Origin: Powellomyces hirtus
Lineage: Eukaryota; Chytridiomycota; Chytridiomycetes; Spizellomycetales; Powellomycetaceae
Direction: 5' to 3'
Length of the DNA: 64,000 nt
Assembly: GCA_025526995.1 (NCBI GenBank)
Contig: JAHLKG010000032.1
Location: forward strand, 62,001-126,000
The position numbers and the translations under genes are program-made. Shown here one piece after another: positions 54,301-63,436 of the stretch. The notes beneath the pieces are model-generated. The model had not been told where the DNA came from. It saw nothing but the letters and a program-made list of their open reading frames with translations, and searched no databases. The stretch's first letter is position 1; every line of letters starts with the position of its first letter.

Positions 54301-55505
54301 CAAGAGTCTAGAGCAATTGAGTGCGAGGATCTGTGGTTCGTTGCCAAAACGAGGTTTGCTTCGGCAGCGGGTCCCTGTTGATGTTGTTTGAGAAGCGCAC
54401 GCGCGTTTCTCATTTGCGGGCAGTCTTTCATCCAATGACCAGTTTGTTCACAGAGGTGACAAGGAAACCCTGGAACTAAGCGACAACATTGTTGTTGATT
54501 CTTCCGTGGATACATTTTCCATAGTTTTCGATGCGTGTGTGTGTTGACATTGGCATTGGTGGCTGGGCCACCGTGCATCACATGAGCCTCAACAGAAGAC
54601 CGTTTAAGAGTGTGCAAGTGCCCCGTTCTGAGGTAAGCTGTTCCTGACAAGTTGCAGCTTCCTGCATGATGTCTAAATTCAAAAGATTCTTCCAGATGAT
54701 GGCCGAATAGATGGGACATTTGAGTCCCTTGAGATAGCAGTGCTCGACCTCTCCTTTGTTCATGTCAAGGATTTGCATGACAAGCTTGTTGAACACGTTG
54801 TTGTATGCAACTACCGACGTGGTTTGTAAGAGACCATCCAGCTCATCACAGAGTATCAAACTGAACACAGGTGGTGTGAACCTCAAAGATAGCGATGTTT
54901 TGAGAAGATTCCACATTTGGGGAGCGTTCCCCTGACTTTCATGAGTTCTCCACCAAATGTGAGTGGTGGATGTGAGTTTGCTCCCTGCCATCTTTGTTTC
55001 AAGAAGCGGCGGAAGGTATGCAACTTCAAAGAAGTTGTCTAGTTTTGCAATGAATTTGAGAAGCAGTTGCAAAACCGTTGAAGTTAGGAACCTGCTTAGG
55101 AAGCTCCTTTGCAACAGGATTCATTGAGGACAAAGTGGGAGAAGAGTTCTCCAACGAACGAGAGTCTGGGCGGTCTTCCGGGAAGACTTGAGAGTTTGCA
55201 GCGGCGGCCGTCTGCATGTGCATCTGTGCAAAAGTGGAGATCATCTTCTCCATCATCTCTCGTTGTGACTTGGCGGCAAGTCGCTGCGATTCTAGCAGCA
55301 TGCGTTCCTGCATTTCGGCGGTAATGTGTTGGGATTCCAACAGCGCCTTCTCCAAATACTCCTTAGTGACGACCGCATCGTCAGGTCGACCGGTTCGACC
55401 TCTGTCGTCCTTGCTGCAAGGACCCCCATCTGCAGAAGCCTGCATCGGCGCAGGCGCAGTGTTTGTTCCGGACCGGGTCCGAACGGGGCTACGGGACAAT
55501 GGCAT
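51384..55505 (-). pseudogene. Inner element gag-pol
   Basis: gag occupies 55505-about 54250 in three frames, broken at the same two places as the outer copy. From 54719 one frame runs without interruption through the zinc knuckle, protease (SIALDSCATHHVIKD), the integrase HHCC (WHQRFGHIG...CSGC) and the first catalytic Asp. It stops at a TAA after YILMFID, where the outer copy has GAA. A second stop (TGA for TGG) lies before VAYMHQPVHRR near 53211. The 608-aa remainder holds the integrase C-terminus, chromodomain (about 53005-52857), reverse transcriptase with YVDDLTIF and RNase H. The canonical RLVARGFTQ reads RLVARSFTQ. Confidence 0.85.
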
Positions 55506-55572
55506 GATTGAGTATTGAACAACGAGAAGAAGGATACAGGGAACTCGTCATTTTAAGCGTTGAGCGGGCTAT

Positions 55573-55586
55573 CAGGGCTCATAACC
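55573..55586 (-). other. Primer-binding site of the inner element
   Basis: CAGGGCTCATAACC on the plus strand, i.e. GGTTATGAGCCCTG in element sense, directly inside the 5' LTR. It is identical to the site in the outer copy and complementary to the initiator tRNA-Met anticodon arm. Confidence 0.8.
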
Positions 55587-55843
55587 TGTTGTGCGTAGGT
55601 CCGGTTAAGGGGTAGTGCAACAGAGGAAAGCTAGCTCAACACTCTCAATGACAATGGAATGATTGTGTTCTTGGTTAGAGTAAACAATGGGTGAAAGAGA
55701 TCTACGCTAAGAAGAAGAAAGGTGGCTGTGCAAGCTATCTAATCATACGCGGGTAAATGAAGCACCAGTGTGCAGCAGAAGTGGCGTGGGGTCTTGGAGC
55801 GCTGTCGATTTGACAGGTTTATCTCACAAGTCCAGTTTCAACA
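55587..55843 (-). repeat. 5' LTR of the inner element
   Basis: 257 bp, matching 50488-50744 except for six transitions. It lies head-to-head against the pol half of the outer element, so it looks like an inverted repeat of the outer 3' LTR. Confidence 0.88.
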
Positions 55844-55848
55844 CCCAG

Positions 55849-58706
55849 CAGTTCAAATCAGCGTTGCAAACGGCAAAAACCTCATCGCTTGTCAAGCAGG
55901 CACGCTCACCATCAACAATAACGACACGGACAAAGCTATAGTCTGCGTCAACGTGCTCTACGTACCCGACGCAAGCCACAATTTGGTTTCCACATCGCCC
56001 TTGAACCAGGAAGGTTATGAGATTACGTTCTCAACTAAAGGTTCCTCTATTTCAAAGGACGGCCGCGTCATCCTGCCGCTCCGCCACAACGGAAACCAGC
56101 CATTTATCGATGGCTACGTCGAGAACAACCGCTGCTGCTTTTGCGACCGAAACTGCAAAACAAAGGACCGCAATGTCTATAAACTATGGCATCAACGCTT
56201 TGGGCACATCGGACAACGAGCGCTTCAAGGTGCAAATCTGATCGATTTTCTCGATCTGCCAAACAACGTTGAACTGGAGCACGCGTTGTGCTCTGGCTGC
56301 TCTCTCGGTAAATCCACCCGGCTGCCCTTCAATGGGCAAAACCCTCGACCTGTGACCAAACCTCTTGATTGCATACATTTGGACATCCTTGACATGGGCG
56401 CCAGTCTTCTCTCTCTCTCTGGCGCCCGCTACATCCTCACGTTCATTGACGAATACTCACAGTATTCCGTCATCTACCCCCTCAAGACCAAAGATCAAAC
56501 CATTGATTATTGGCCAAACTATCGCGCATACGCTGAACGTCACCTCAACTCCAAGATTAAGGAGCTGCGCTGCGATAACGGCGGTGAATACTATCCCCTA
56601 CAGGCTGAGCTGCACGCCGACGGGATCACGTTAAACCCCACTCATCCGTACTTCTCTCAGCAAAATGGCATTGCTGAACAGTTCAACCGTACGCTCATGG
56701 ACCAGGTCCAAGCGATTCTTCATGATAGCCGCGCTCCTTTCAAACTTTGGGGAGAACTCGCTATGGCCGTCAACTATCTGCGTCAACGGACGCCATCAAC
56801 GTCTCTCAACGGAGAGACCCCATACCAACGTTGGTTTGGGACCCTTGCCAATGTATCAAACCTCCGCACCATCTGGAGTGTGGCCTATATGCATCAACCT
56901 GTGCACCGTCGCACACACCGCAAGCTCAGAGCTTGCGCAGTCGGACCGTTCCGACTAGTGGGATATCACCCCACTAAACAAGGCAACTATCGCCTTTATG
57001 ATGCATCGACGGATTCGATCATTGACGCACAAGACGTCACAATCAACAAGGCTGATTACATCAGTCCTGTCGCTCAGAGCGACACCACTCCCAAATATGT
57101 GGTTGAGTGCATCTTACTCTCTTGCAACGGCGAAGGGGGAGAGGAATTCCTGGTCAAGTGGCTTGGCTACAACGAACCAACATGGGAACCCCTCAACAAC
57201 GTCAAGGATTCAGAGGCCCTGACGCGATTCACCGGAATTGAAGATGACGGCACACCCGTAATTGCCGAACTGCATGCCGCATGCAGCACTGACATTGACG
57301 AGCCCGCCACTTACCAGGCGGCGGTCAACTCGCCGTACGCAAAAGAGTGGAAACAAGCGATCGGCGCCAAACTCTTATCTCACCGCACTAACAAGACGTG
57401 GGACACTGATACCACGCAAACACCGCCCGGCACTCACCTTGTTGATTCCAAATGGGTCTTCAAAGTCAAACACAATGCCGATGGTTCCATCAAGAAGTTC
57501 AAAGCCCGCCTTGTCCCCCGAGGCTTCACGCAGCGTGAAGGCATTGACTTCAACGAAACGTATGCGCCCGTCGTCAAGTTTAACACCTTGCGGGTGCTAC
57601 TCACGCTTGCCGCTAAGCTCGACCTTCATGTCCATCAGATGGATGTCATCACCGCATTTCTCAATAGAGATCTTGACGTAGAAATCTGGATGCGGCTCCC
57701 AGCCGGCGTCGCTGACGACATTGTCAAACTACGCCGTTCTCTTTACGGCCTTAAACAATCGCCGCACCTATGGAACAAGGTTCTCGACTCCTTCCTTCGA
57801 CAGCTCGGGTTCTCAGTATCAGAACTCGACACCGCGCTCTACATCAAGCGGACTGACAACACAAAAATCCTGATTGTTGCCGTCTACGTGGATGATCTCA
57901 CGATTTTCGCATCAGACCTCGATGACCTGCTCACTCTCAAATCCACGCTTGCCGAACGCTTCAAGATGGAGGACATGGGGGAGATCTCTTTCCTTCTCGG
58001 TCTCCAGATTACGCGCAACCGGTCAAAGCGCTGCATTACCATTGGCCAACAGAAGTACATCAAAAACATGATCAACAAGTTTAACCTTAACGGCATGCAG
58101 CTGCATCACATCCCGATGGACCCAAACTTACATCTAAATGCGAACGATGGAGCCGACGCCCTTGACGCATCAGGAATCAAGGAATATCAGTCAATCTTTG
58201 GAACACTAATGTATCTGATGTTAGGGACTCGCCTCGACCTGGCCTACTCAGTCTCCCACTTATCTCAGTTTCTGGCAGTACCGACGGCTGCACACATGAC
58301 GGCCGCAAAGAAAGTTTGCGCGTATGCAAACACAACCAGTGATCTCTCTCTTGTCTTCAAAGATGGGGGAGACATTGTCGGATATTCGGATGCCGACTAC
58401 GCACGCTGTACGGACACACGTCGCTCAACCTTTGGCTATGTATTCATGCTCAACGGAGCTGCCATTTCATGGAAATCTCAACGTCAAAAATCAACGGCAC
58501 TATCCACAGCAGAAGCAGAATACATTGCATTCGCGGAATGTGCAAAGGAAGCACTCTGGATCCAGGGTCTCCTATCCGAACTGTCAGCAACGGAGCAGAC
58601 AGTAGTTCTCATCTACAAGGACAATCAGGCCGCTATCAAGCTTGCTGCCAATCCAACGCATCACCAACAAACCAAACACATCGACGTCCGTTATCACTTT
58701 CTGTGA
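55849..58706 (+). CDS. Outer element pol: integrase, chromodomain, reverse transcriptase, RNase H
   Basis: The 3' part of a copia polyprotein, open for about 950 codons. The open frame extends upstream to 55770, but those codons are inner-LTR sequence. Residue numbers count from 55770. Zinc-binding HHCC ~138-177 (WHQRFGHIG, CSGC). Integrase DDE: Asp in HLDILDMG (~203), Asp in RCDNGGEY (~267), Glu in GIAEQFNRTL (~302). Chromodomain ~441-490: YVVECILLSC, EEFLVKWLGY, TWEP. Reverse transcriptase from ~556 (VDSKWVFKVK, DFNETYAPVVKF, HQMDVITAFL) with YVDDLTIF at ~706. RNase H from ~872 (GYSDADYA, TALSTAEAEYIA). It ends at a TGA where copy D has CAA, which removes the last ~45 family residues. The domains are intact but lack gag continuity. 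Confidence 0.9.
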
Positions 58707-58880
58707 GACCTTGTCGGTAACGAGCGCATTCACCTACAGTACACTGAGTCCAAGCTCATGCTGGCTGACGCCCTGACAAAACCGCTACCTCGTCCATTAC
58801 TTGATGATCTGCGACACCGAACTGGACTCCGAACGAAATCAGACTATGCCAAATCTCATTGATATATGCCCGTCATAAGT

Positions 58881-59321
58881 CTAGTTGAAATACACCCGCC
58901 GCAACCACCATCTCAATCGACGGTCCGACTTGTTGCATTTTGGGCAGCGTATTTCTCCACTTCGATGCACCAGACCCCGTGAACAGCTCTCACACAGAAA
59001 ACAGGGGTCATTTTCTCCACATGCATGCGTCGTCCGACAGTTCTTTTCCATATGACACATTGCACACCGCTTTCTCATCATGTCCCCTTTGAAGAGGTTA
59101 ACCCACGACCTCCTGTGCATTACAAAACATCAATACCCTGAAACCAGCACAACGGAACTCCTTCTTCACCTGCAGATAGCACATCTGTGTGCAGCGTCGT
59201 TAGATGCCACCCAACTGTACTGCAAACACTTGAAGCAAAACAGGTGTCCGCAGCTCCCACAGAACTCGGCATCTCGAAAAAGACAAATGGGACACTTTGG
59301 AGCTTGACCATTTTGTGACAT
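58881..59321 (-). CDS. Antisense two-exon RING-type zinc-finger gene carried by the copia element
   Basis: Lies between pol and the 3' LTR, opposite in strand to the element. Exons 59321-59170 and 59112-58881 flank a 57-nt GT-AG intron and give 127 aa with no stops. Exon 1 encodes a RING finger: CPICLFRDAEFC, CGHLFCFKC and RCAIC. Exon 2 encodes a second Cys/His cluster: CAMCHMEKNC, CGENDPCFLCESCSRG, IRCPKCNK, then the basic LRWWLRRVYFN tail. The E3-ligase-like role is inferred. The intron survives retrotransposition because the element's genomic RNA is the opposite strand. Homologous copies lie at 50769-51209 and 48401-48842. I know of no such accessory gene in copia elements. Confidence 0.8.
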
Positions 59322-59330
59322 GTTTGGTCT

Positions 59331-59345
59331 CAAAAGTTGGGGGAG
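59331..59345 (+). other. Polypurine tract of the outer element
   Basis: CAAAAGTTGGGGGAG directly precedes the 3' LTR, the expected position of the plus-strand DNA primer. The inner copy has AAAAGTCGGGCGAG at the same place. Confidence 0.6.
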
Positions 59346-59609
59346 TGTTGAAACTGGACTTGTGAGATAAACCTGTCAAATCGACAGCGCTCCAAGACCC
59401 CACGCCACTTCTGCTGCACACTGGTGCTTCATTTACCCGCGTATGATTAGATAGCTTGCACAGCCACCTTTCTTCTTTTTAGCGTATATCTCTTTCACCC
59501 ATTGTTTACTAAAAAAAAAAACCAACAACACAATCATTCCATTGTCATTGAGAGTGTCAAGCTAGCTTCCCTCTGTTGCACTACCCCTTATCCGGACCTA
59601 CGCACAACA
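59346..59609 (+). repeat. 3' LTR of the outer element
   Basis: 264 bp, TGTTGAAACTGG...CGCACAACA, followed by the TGTTG target duplication. Same orientation as 48881-49143. Confidence 0.88.
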
Positions 59610-59614
59610 TGTTG

Positions 59615-61640
59615 CAGATCGTTAGTACTGGACAAGGTAGCAGGTTTGTCAAGGTGTCAGCAAGCATGGGCTTGGACTCAATGGACTGTAGGTGAATGCG
59701 CTTGTTGCCAACAAGGTCTTGCAGAAAGTGATAATGGGTGTCAATGTGTTTGGTCTTTTGGTGATGTTTCAGATTGGCCGCAAAGTTGATAGTTGCCTGA
59801 TTGGCCTCATAAATGGAAACTGCAGTCTGTTCCGTTGCTGACAGCTTAGATAGGAGACCTTGAATCCAGAGTGTTTCCTTCACGCATTCTGCAAATGCAT
59901 GGTATTCAGTTTTTGTTGTGGACAATGCCGTTGGTTTTGGACATTGAGATTTCCATGAAATGGCAGCTCCGTTGAGCATGAAGACATAGCTAGAGGTTGA
60001 GCGGCATGTGTTTCTGCAGCATACATAGTCAGCGTCCAAGTATTCAACAATGTCTTCTCTATCTTTGAAGACGAGAAAGGACTCACTGGTTGTGTTTGCG
60101 TACACGCAAACCTTCTTTGCAGCTGCCATGTGTGCAGCTGTCAGTGCCGCCAGGAACTGAGCTAGATGAGAGACAGAATAGGCAAGGTCAGGGCAAGTCC
60201 CTAACATTAGATACATTAACGTTTCAATGATTGTCTGATATTTCTTGATTCACGATGTGTTGCGAGCATCAACTCCATTGTTTACATTTAGATGTAAGTT
60301 TGAATTCATTGGGATGTAATGCAACCGCATGGCGTTGAGGTTAAATTCTTCAATCATGTTTTTGATGTACTTCTGTTGATCAATGGTGATGCAGTACTTT
60401 GACCAGTTGCACGTAATCTAAAGACTGAGAAGAAAAAAGATCTCCCCCATGTCCTCCATCTAGGAGCATTTGGCCAGCGTGGACTGGAGGGTAAGCAGGT
60501 CATCAAGATCTAATGTGCAAATTGTGAAATCATCCATTGAGACAGCAACAATCAGAATCTTTGTGTTGTCAGCCCGCTTGATATAGATTGTAGTGTCAAA
60601 CTCTGATACTGAAAACCTGAGTTGTTGAAAAAAAAAGGCAAAAACCCTGTTCCATAAGTGCGGCAATTGTTCAAGACTGTAAAGAAAACAGCGTAGTTTG
60701 AAGATGCTGTCAGCAATGCTGGCTGGAAGACGCATCCAAATCTCCTTGTCAAAATCTTTTGTGGAGAATCCAGTGATTACATCTATCTGATAGAGGTAAA
60801 GATCAAGTTTGGCGGCAAGTGGAAGTAGCACCTGCAAGGTGTTAAACTTAATGACAGTCATGTACGTTTTGTTGAAATCAGTGCCTTCACACTGCATGAA
60901 ACTTCAGACAACAAGACAGGCTTTGAACTTCATGATTTAACCATTGGCATTGCGTTTAGCTTTAAAGGCCAATGTAGGATCAACAAGGAGAACACCAGCA
61001 GTGTTCGTACGGAATCCATGTCCCACATCTTGTTTGTGCAGTGAAATGAAAAGTTGATGTAGATTGCCTGTTTTTGCTCTTTTGTGTATGGCAAGTTAAC
61101 CGCCTTCTGGTAAGTTATGGACCTGTTGATGTCAGTGCTGTATGCGGCATGCAATTTGGCGCTTATGGGAATGCAGTCATCTTTGATTCTTGTGAATTGC
61201 ATCAGGGCTCTGAATCCTTGACTGTCGCAAGGTTCTTATGCTGGTTTGTTATAGCTAGGCCACATAATCAGGAATGTCTCTTCTTCGACACTGTTATGAG
61301 AGAGTAAAACGCGCTCAACAACGTATCCAAGGATGTTATCAGCCTTGTTGACTGAAAAGTCTAGTGTGTCAACAATCAAATCTGTTGATGCATCAGAAAA
61401 GACAAGAGTTGCCTTGTTTAGTGAGGTGATATCCCACTAATTGGAAAGGTCTGACAGTGCAAGCTCCAAGCTTGCGGTGTGTGCAACGGTGCACAGGCTG
61501 ATGCATATAGGCCTCTCTCCAGATGGTGCAGAGGTTTGATACATTGGCAGGGGTCCCAAACCAGCGTTGGTATGGGGTCTCTTTTTTGAAGACGTGGACT
61601 GTGTCCGTTGATGCAGATTGTGAGATGGCCATTATGGCAT
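59615..61640 (-). pseudogene. Pol remnant of copy D
   Basis: Aligns with the pol 3' half of the inner copy in the same orientation, from RNase H (near 59700-60216, SVSHLAQFLAA, YVFMLNGAAISWKSQ) through reverse transcriptase (60460-60897) to the integrase C-terminus (61393-61632, YMHQPVHRCTHRKLGA). It has many stops and frameshifts. In one sampled 160-bp stretch most CpG sites of the inner copy are TpG or CpA here. Codon CAA in HFLQDLVG keeps the sense reading where the two younger copies have TGA. The chromodomain region (about 61200-61330) is still alignable but broken. Confidence 0.85.
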
Positions 61641-62176
61641 CTTTATACTTTACTTATTTTTTGGCTAGTAAAAAGCCATATCCCAAGTTAAGGCAGATGC
61701 ACCTCATAAGCGATTACCCAATCCTTCATAAGCAGAACACCCCAAAAGTTTCCCCTGGGGTCACAGTACTGCACAGCTACACTTCCATTGCTGCACTGCC
61801 ATAGATCCCTAGATTATCTCCCTATTCTCCAAAAGTTAGTTACGGATTCAGAACCCAAGAACCACATATATAAACAAGAATGAAAGTACCCCAGATAGAG
61901 ATCATCATTCTTCAATACATCTGTAATGAGGCGTGGCTTGCCAGCCTAAGCCTAAATACGTGTTGGGAAGGGCCCCATGCAAGATGGATGCTAGCGTCAG
62001 CATCCCAAAGGGTACTAGACCTCAGGGATGGCCACGGATGGCCATCATGTGACCAGGACTGCCTTGCGGTCCAGAAGAAACGTAGGAATACTCCAACAAG
62101 GGCGTATTCAAGACTTAGAGATCTTACAGTAGAATTAGAGACAGGCAATTCCTGAATAGAAGACTAGACTCTGGCA

Positions 62177-63436
62177 ATGGACCTAGTATTGTTACATGGT
62201 AGCACCGCCCTGTATATGACAACAATGGCACGTAGCACCAGGAACAGCCCAATGGCAGTAGGAGAACCCGAAGTCAACACACCAACCGACAACCCCATTG
62301 CAATGTTGGCTGCACAATTGGTGGGGACCCAATGCCTACTGCAGGAAGAGATCGCAATGGGAGAGGCCCGCTTTGAAGCCCTTCTCTCAAGGATTCCGAC
62401 TCCAGTCCAACCAGCGGTTGCAACACCGCATGTCAATATCCTCCTGGCGGAAGAAAACCGCACACAAATGCAAGCCGAGAAGGAACGCTGTGAGAACCTT
62501 CGCAAGCAGCTGACACACTGCAACGGAAAAGGGAACAGTCAAGAACTGGTGTCAAAGGTCAATGAGTTCTTGAAGGTCCACACACGCTACCTTGAGGCAA
62601 CCAACTTCAGGACGGACCACCGGGACATCGACCACACCTTGGGGTACCTCAAGAAAACTGCCGACGAATGGTGGCAAATGCTCAGAGATGCCGGCGACCA
62701 GCCCACAACATTGGGAGAATTCATGAGGATCCTCTGCATCCGCTTCTACCCCGCCAACTTACGAAACACCGCAGAAGCAAAGATGAAGCGGCTGGGTTTC
62801 ACTAATAGCATATTGGAGTATATCCCCAAGTTCAATACCTTTTGGGCCCGGATTGCGACGCTCAACAACAAGGAGCGGTTGACCTCAAGGCAAGAGCGTG
62901 ACTATTTCTTGACGGGATTCTTGACCAACCATGTCGGCCAGCGCATTCGGGACCACTGCTATGCTGCAATCATGAGGAATAATGGCGCCAAGATTCCAAT
63001 CACCAAGCTACAGAACAAAGCTCTACTATGCTACAGGATTTGAGGCTATGCGGACAATGTTGCGCGGGTAACCCCCAGCGGAAGGAGACGTCAGTATGCT
63101 GCAGTCCAGCCGGCTCAGGTACATCAAGGGAACTATCAAGCACAAGAAAGGGGACGCCACAGCCCCTATGGCTCAGGTCGTTCCACACGCAGTACGGACA
63201 ACCACCAAGGGATCTCACACTGCGAGTGCATCACCTATAACAAACATCGTGAACGCAACAAATGTTTCAACTGCGGAGGCAAGGGGCACTATGCCCGTGG
63301 GTGCTCAGCAGGTAAAGGTATGACCGGTGAGCATAGAACATTTGCCACCCCTGTAGAGATCACCAAAGAGCCCGGGAACGACACGGTCAGCGACGGGGGC
63401 TCAGTCAACAGCTCGGATTTTCGCCCCGGGTGCTGA
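62177..63436 (+). pseudogene. Gypsy gag with zinc knuckle, one nonsense codon
   Basis: A 288-codon capsid-like ORF with the retrotransposon gag pattern (DHTLGYLKKTADEWWQML, FMRILCIRFYP, FNTFWARIATLNNKERLT) stops at a TGA (63041-63043). The same frame stays open beyond it and encodes a basic Gln-rich linker and the knuckle CFNCGGKGHYARGC (CX2CX4HX4C), ending at TGA 63434. The in-frame stop is most simply CGA changed to TGA. A shorter start, MARSTRN, is possible. The frame changes between knuckle and protease. Confidence 0.75.

Larger units (their letters stand above)
50488..55843 (-). mobile_element. Inner Ty1/copia element
   Basis: Complete minus-strand element with 257-bp LTRs at 55587-55843 (5') and 50488-50744 (3'). 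The target duplication is CCCGG (50483-50487) against CCCAG (55844-55848), one transition apart. It was inserted into the protease region of the outer element. By hand comparison its two LTRs differ at six positions, all transitions. Coding content matches the outer element with two private nonsense changes in pol. The shared RNase H stop and shared gag breaks are also present. Confidence 0.88.
48881..59609 (+). mobile_element. Outer Ty1/copia element, interrupted by the inner copy
   Basis: Plus-strand LTR retrotransposon bounded by direct LTRs (48881-49143 and 59346-59609) and flanked by TGTTG on both sides (48876-48880 and 59610-59614). Order: 5' LTR, tRNA primer site, gag, protease start, [inner element 50488-55843], integrase, chromodomain, reverse transcriptase, RNase H, antisense RING gene, purine tract, 3' LTR. 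The gag half (to 50487) and the pol half (from 55849) join at CCCGG/CAGTTCAAATC, which is contiguous in the inner copy. The LTRs differ at about six bases plus a 1-bp indel by hand count. It sits inside copy D. Confidence 0.88.
48121..61640 (-). mobile_element. Copy D: oldest Ty1/copia element, split by the outer element
   Basis: A discontinuous minus-strand element: 48121-48880 (3' LTR and antisense RING gene) plus 59610-61640 (pol remnant). If 48881-59609 and one TGTTG are removed, the flanks join exactly where the other family members are continuous (...CCAGTTTGGTGTTG / CAGATCG... against CCAGTTCGGTGTCG/CAGATCA...). Its pol is riddled with stops and indels, while copies outer and inner are far better preserved, so D is older. 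Bases 48116-48120 (GGATC) before the LTR are a candidate target duplication. Its 5' part (gag, 5' LTR) is missing; similarity stops near 61640. Confidence 0.8.

Noticed and set aside
55770..55848. N-terminal start of the 978-codon pol ORF (MQQKWRGVLERC...)
   Set aside because: These codons are inner-element LTR and target duplication read in frame by chance; true outer pol begins at 55849.
55587..59609. Copia pol and RING gene flanked by ~260-bp inverted repeats, as if a DNA transposon
   Set aside because: The left repeat is the 5' LTR of the inner minus-strand element and the right one is the 3' LTR of the outer plus-strand element. The inverted look comes from nesting.
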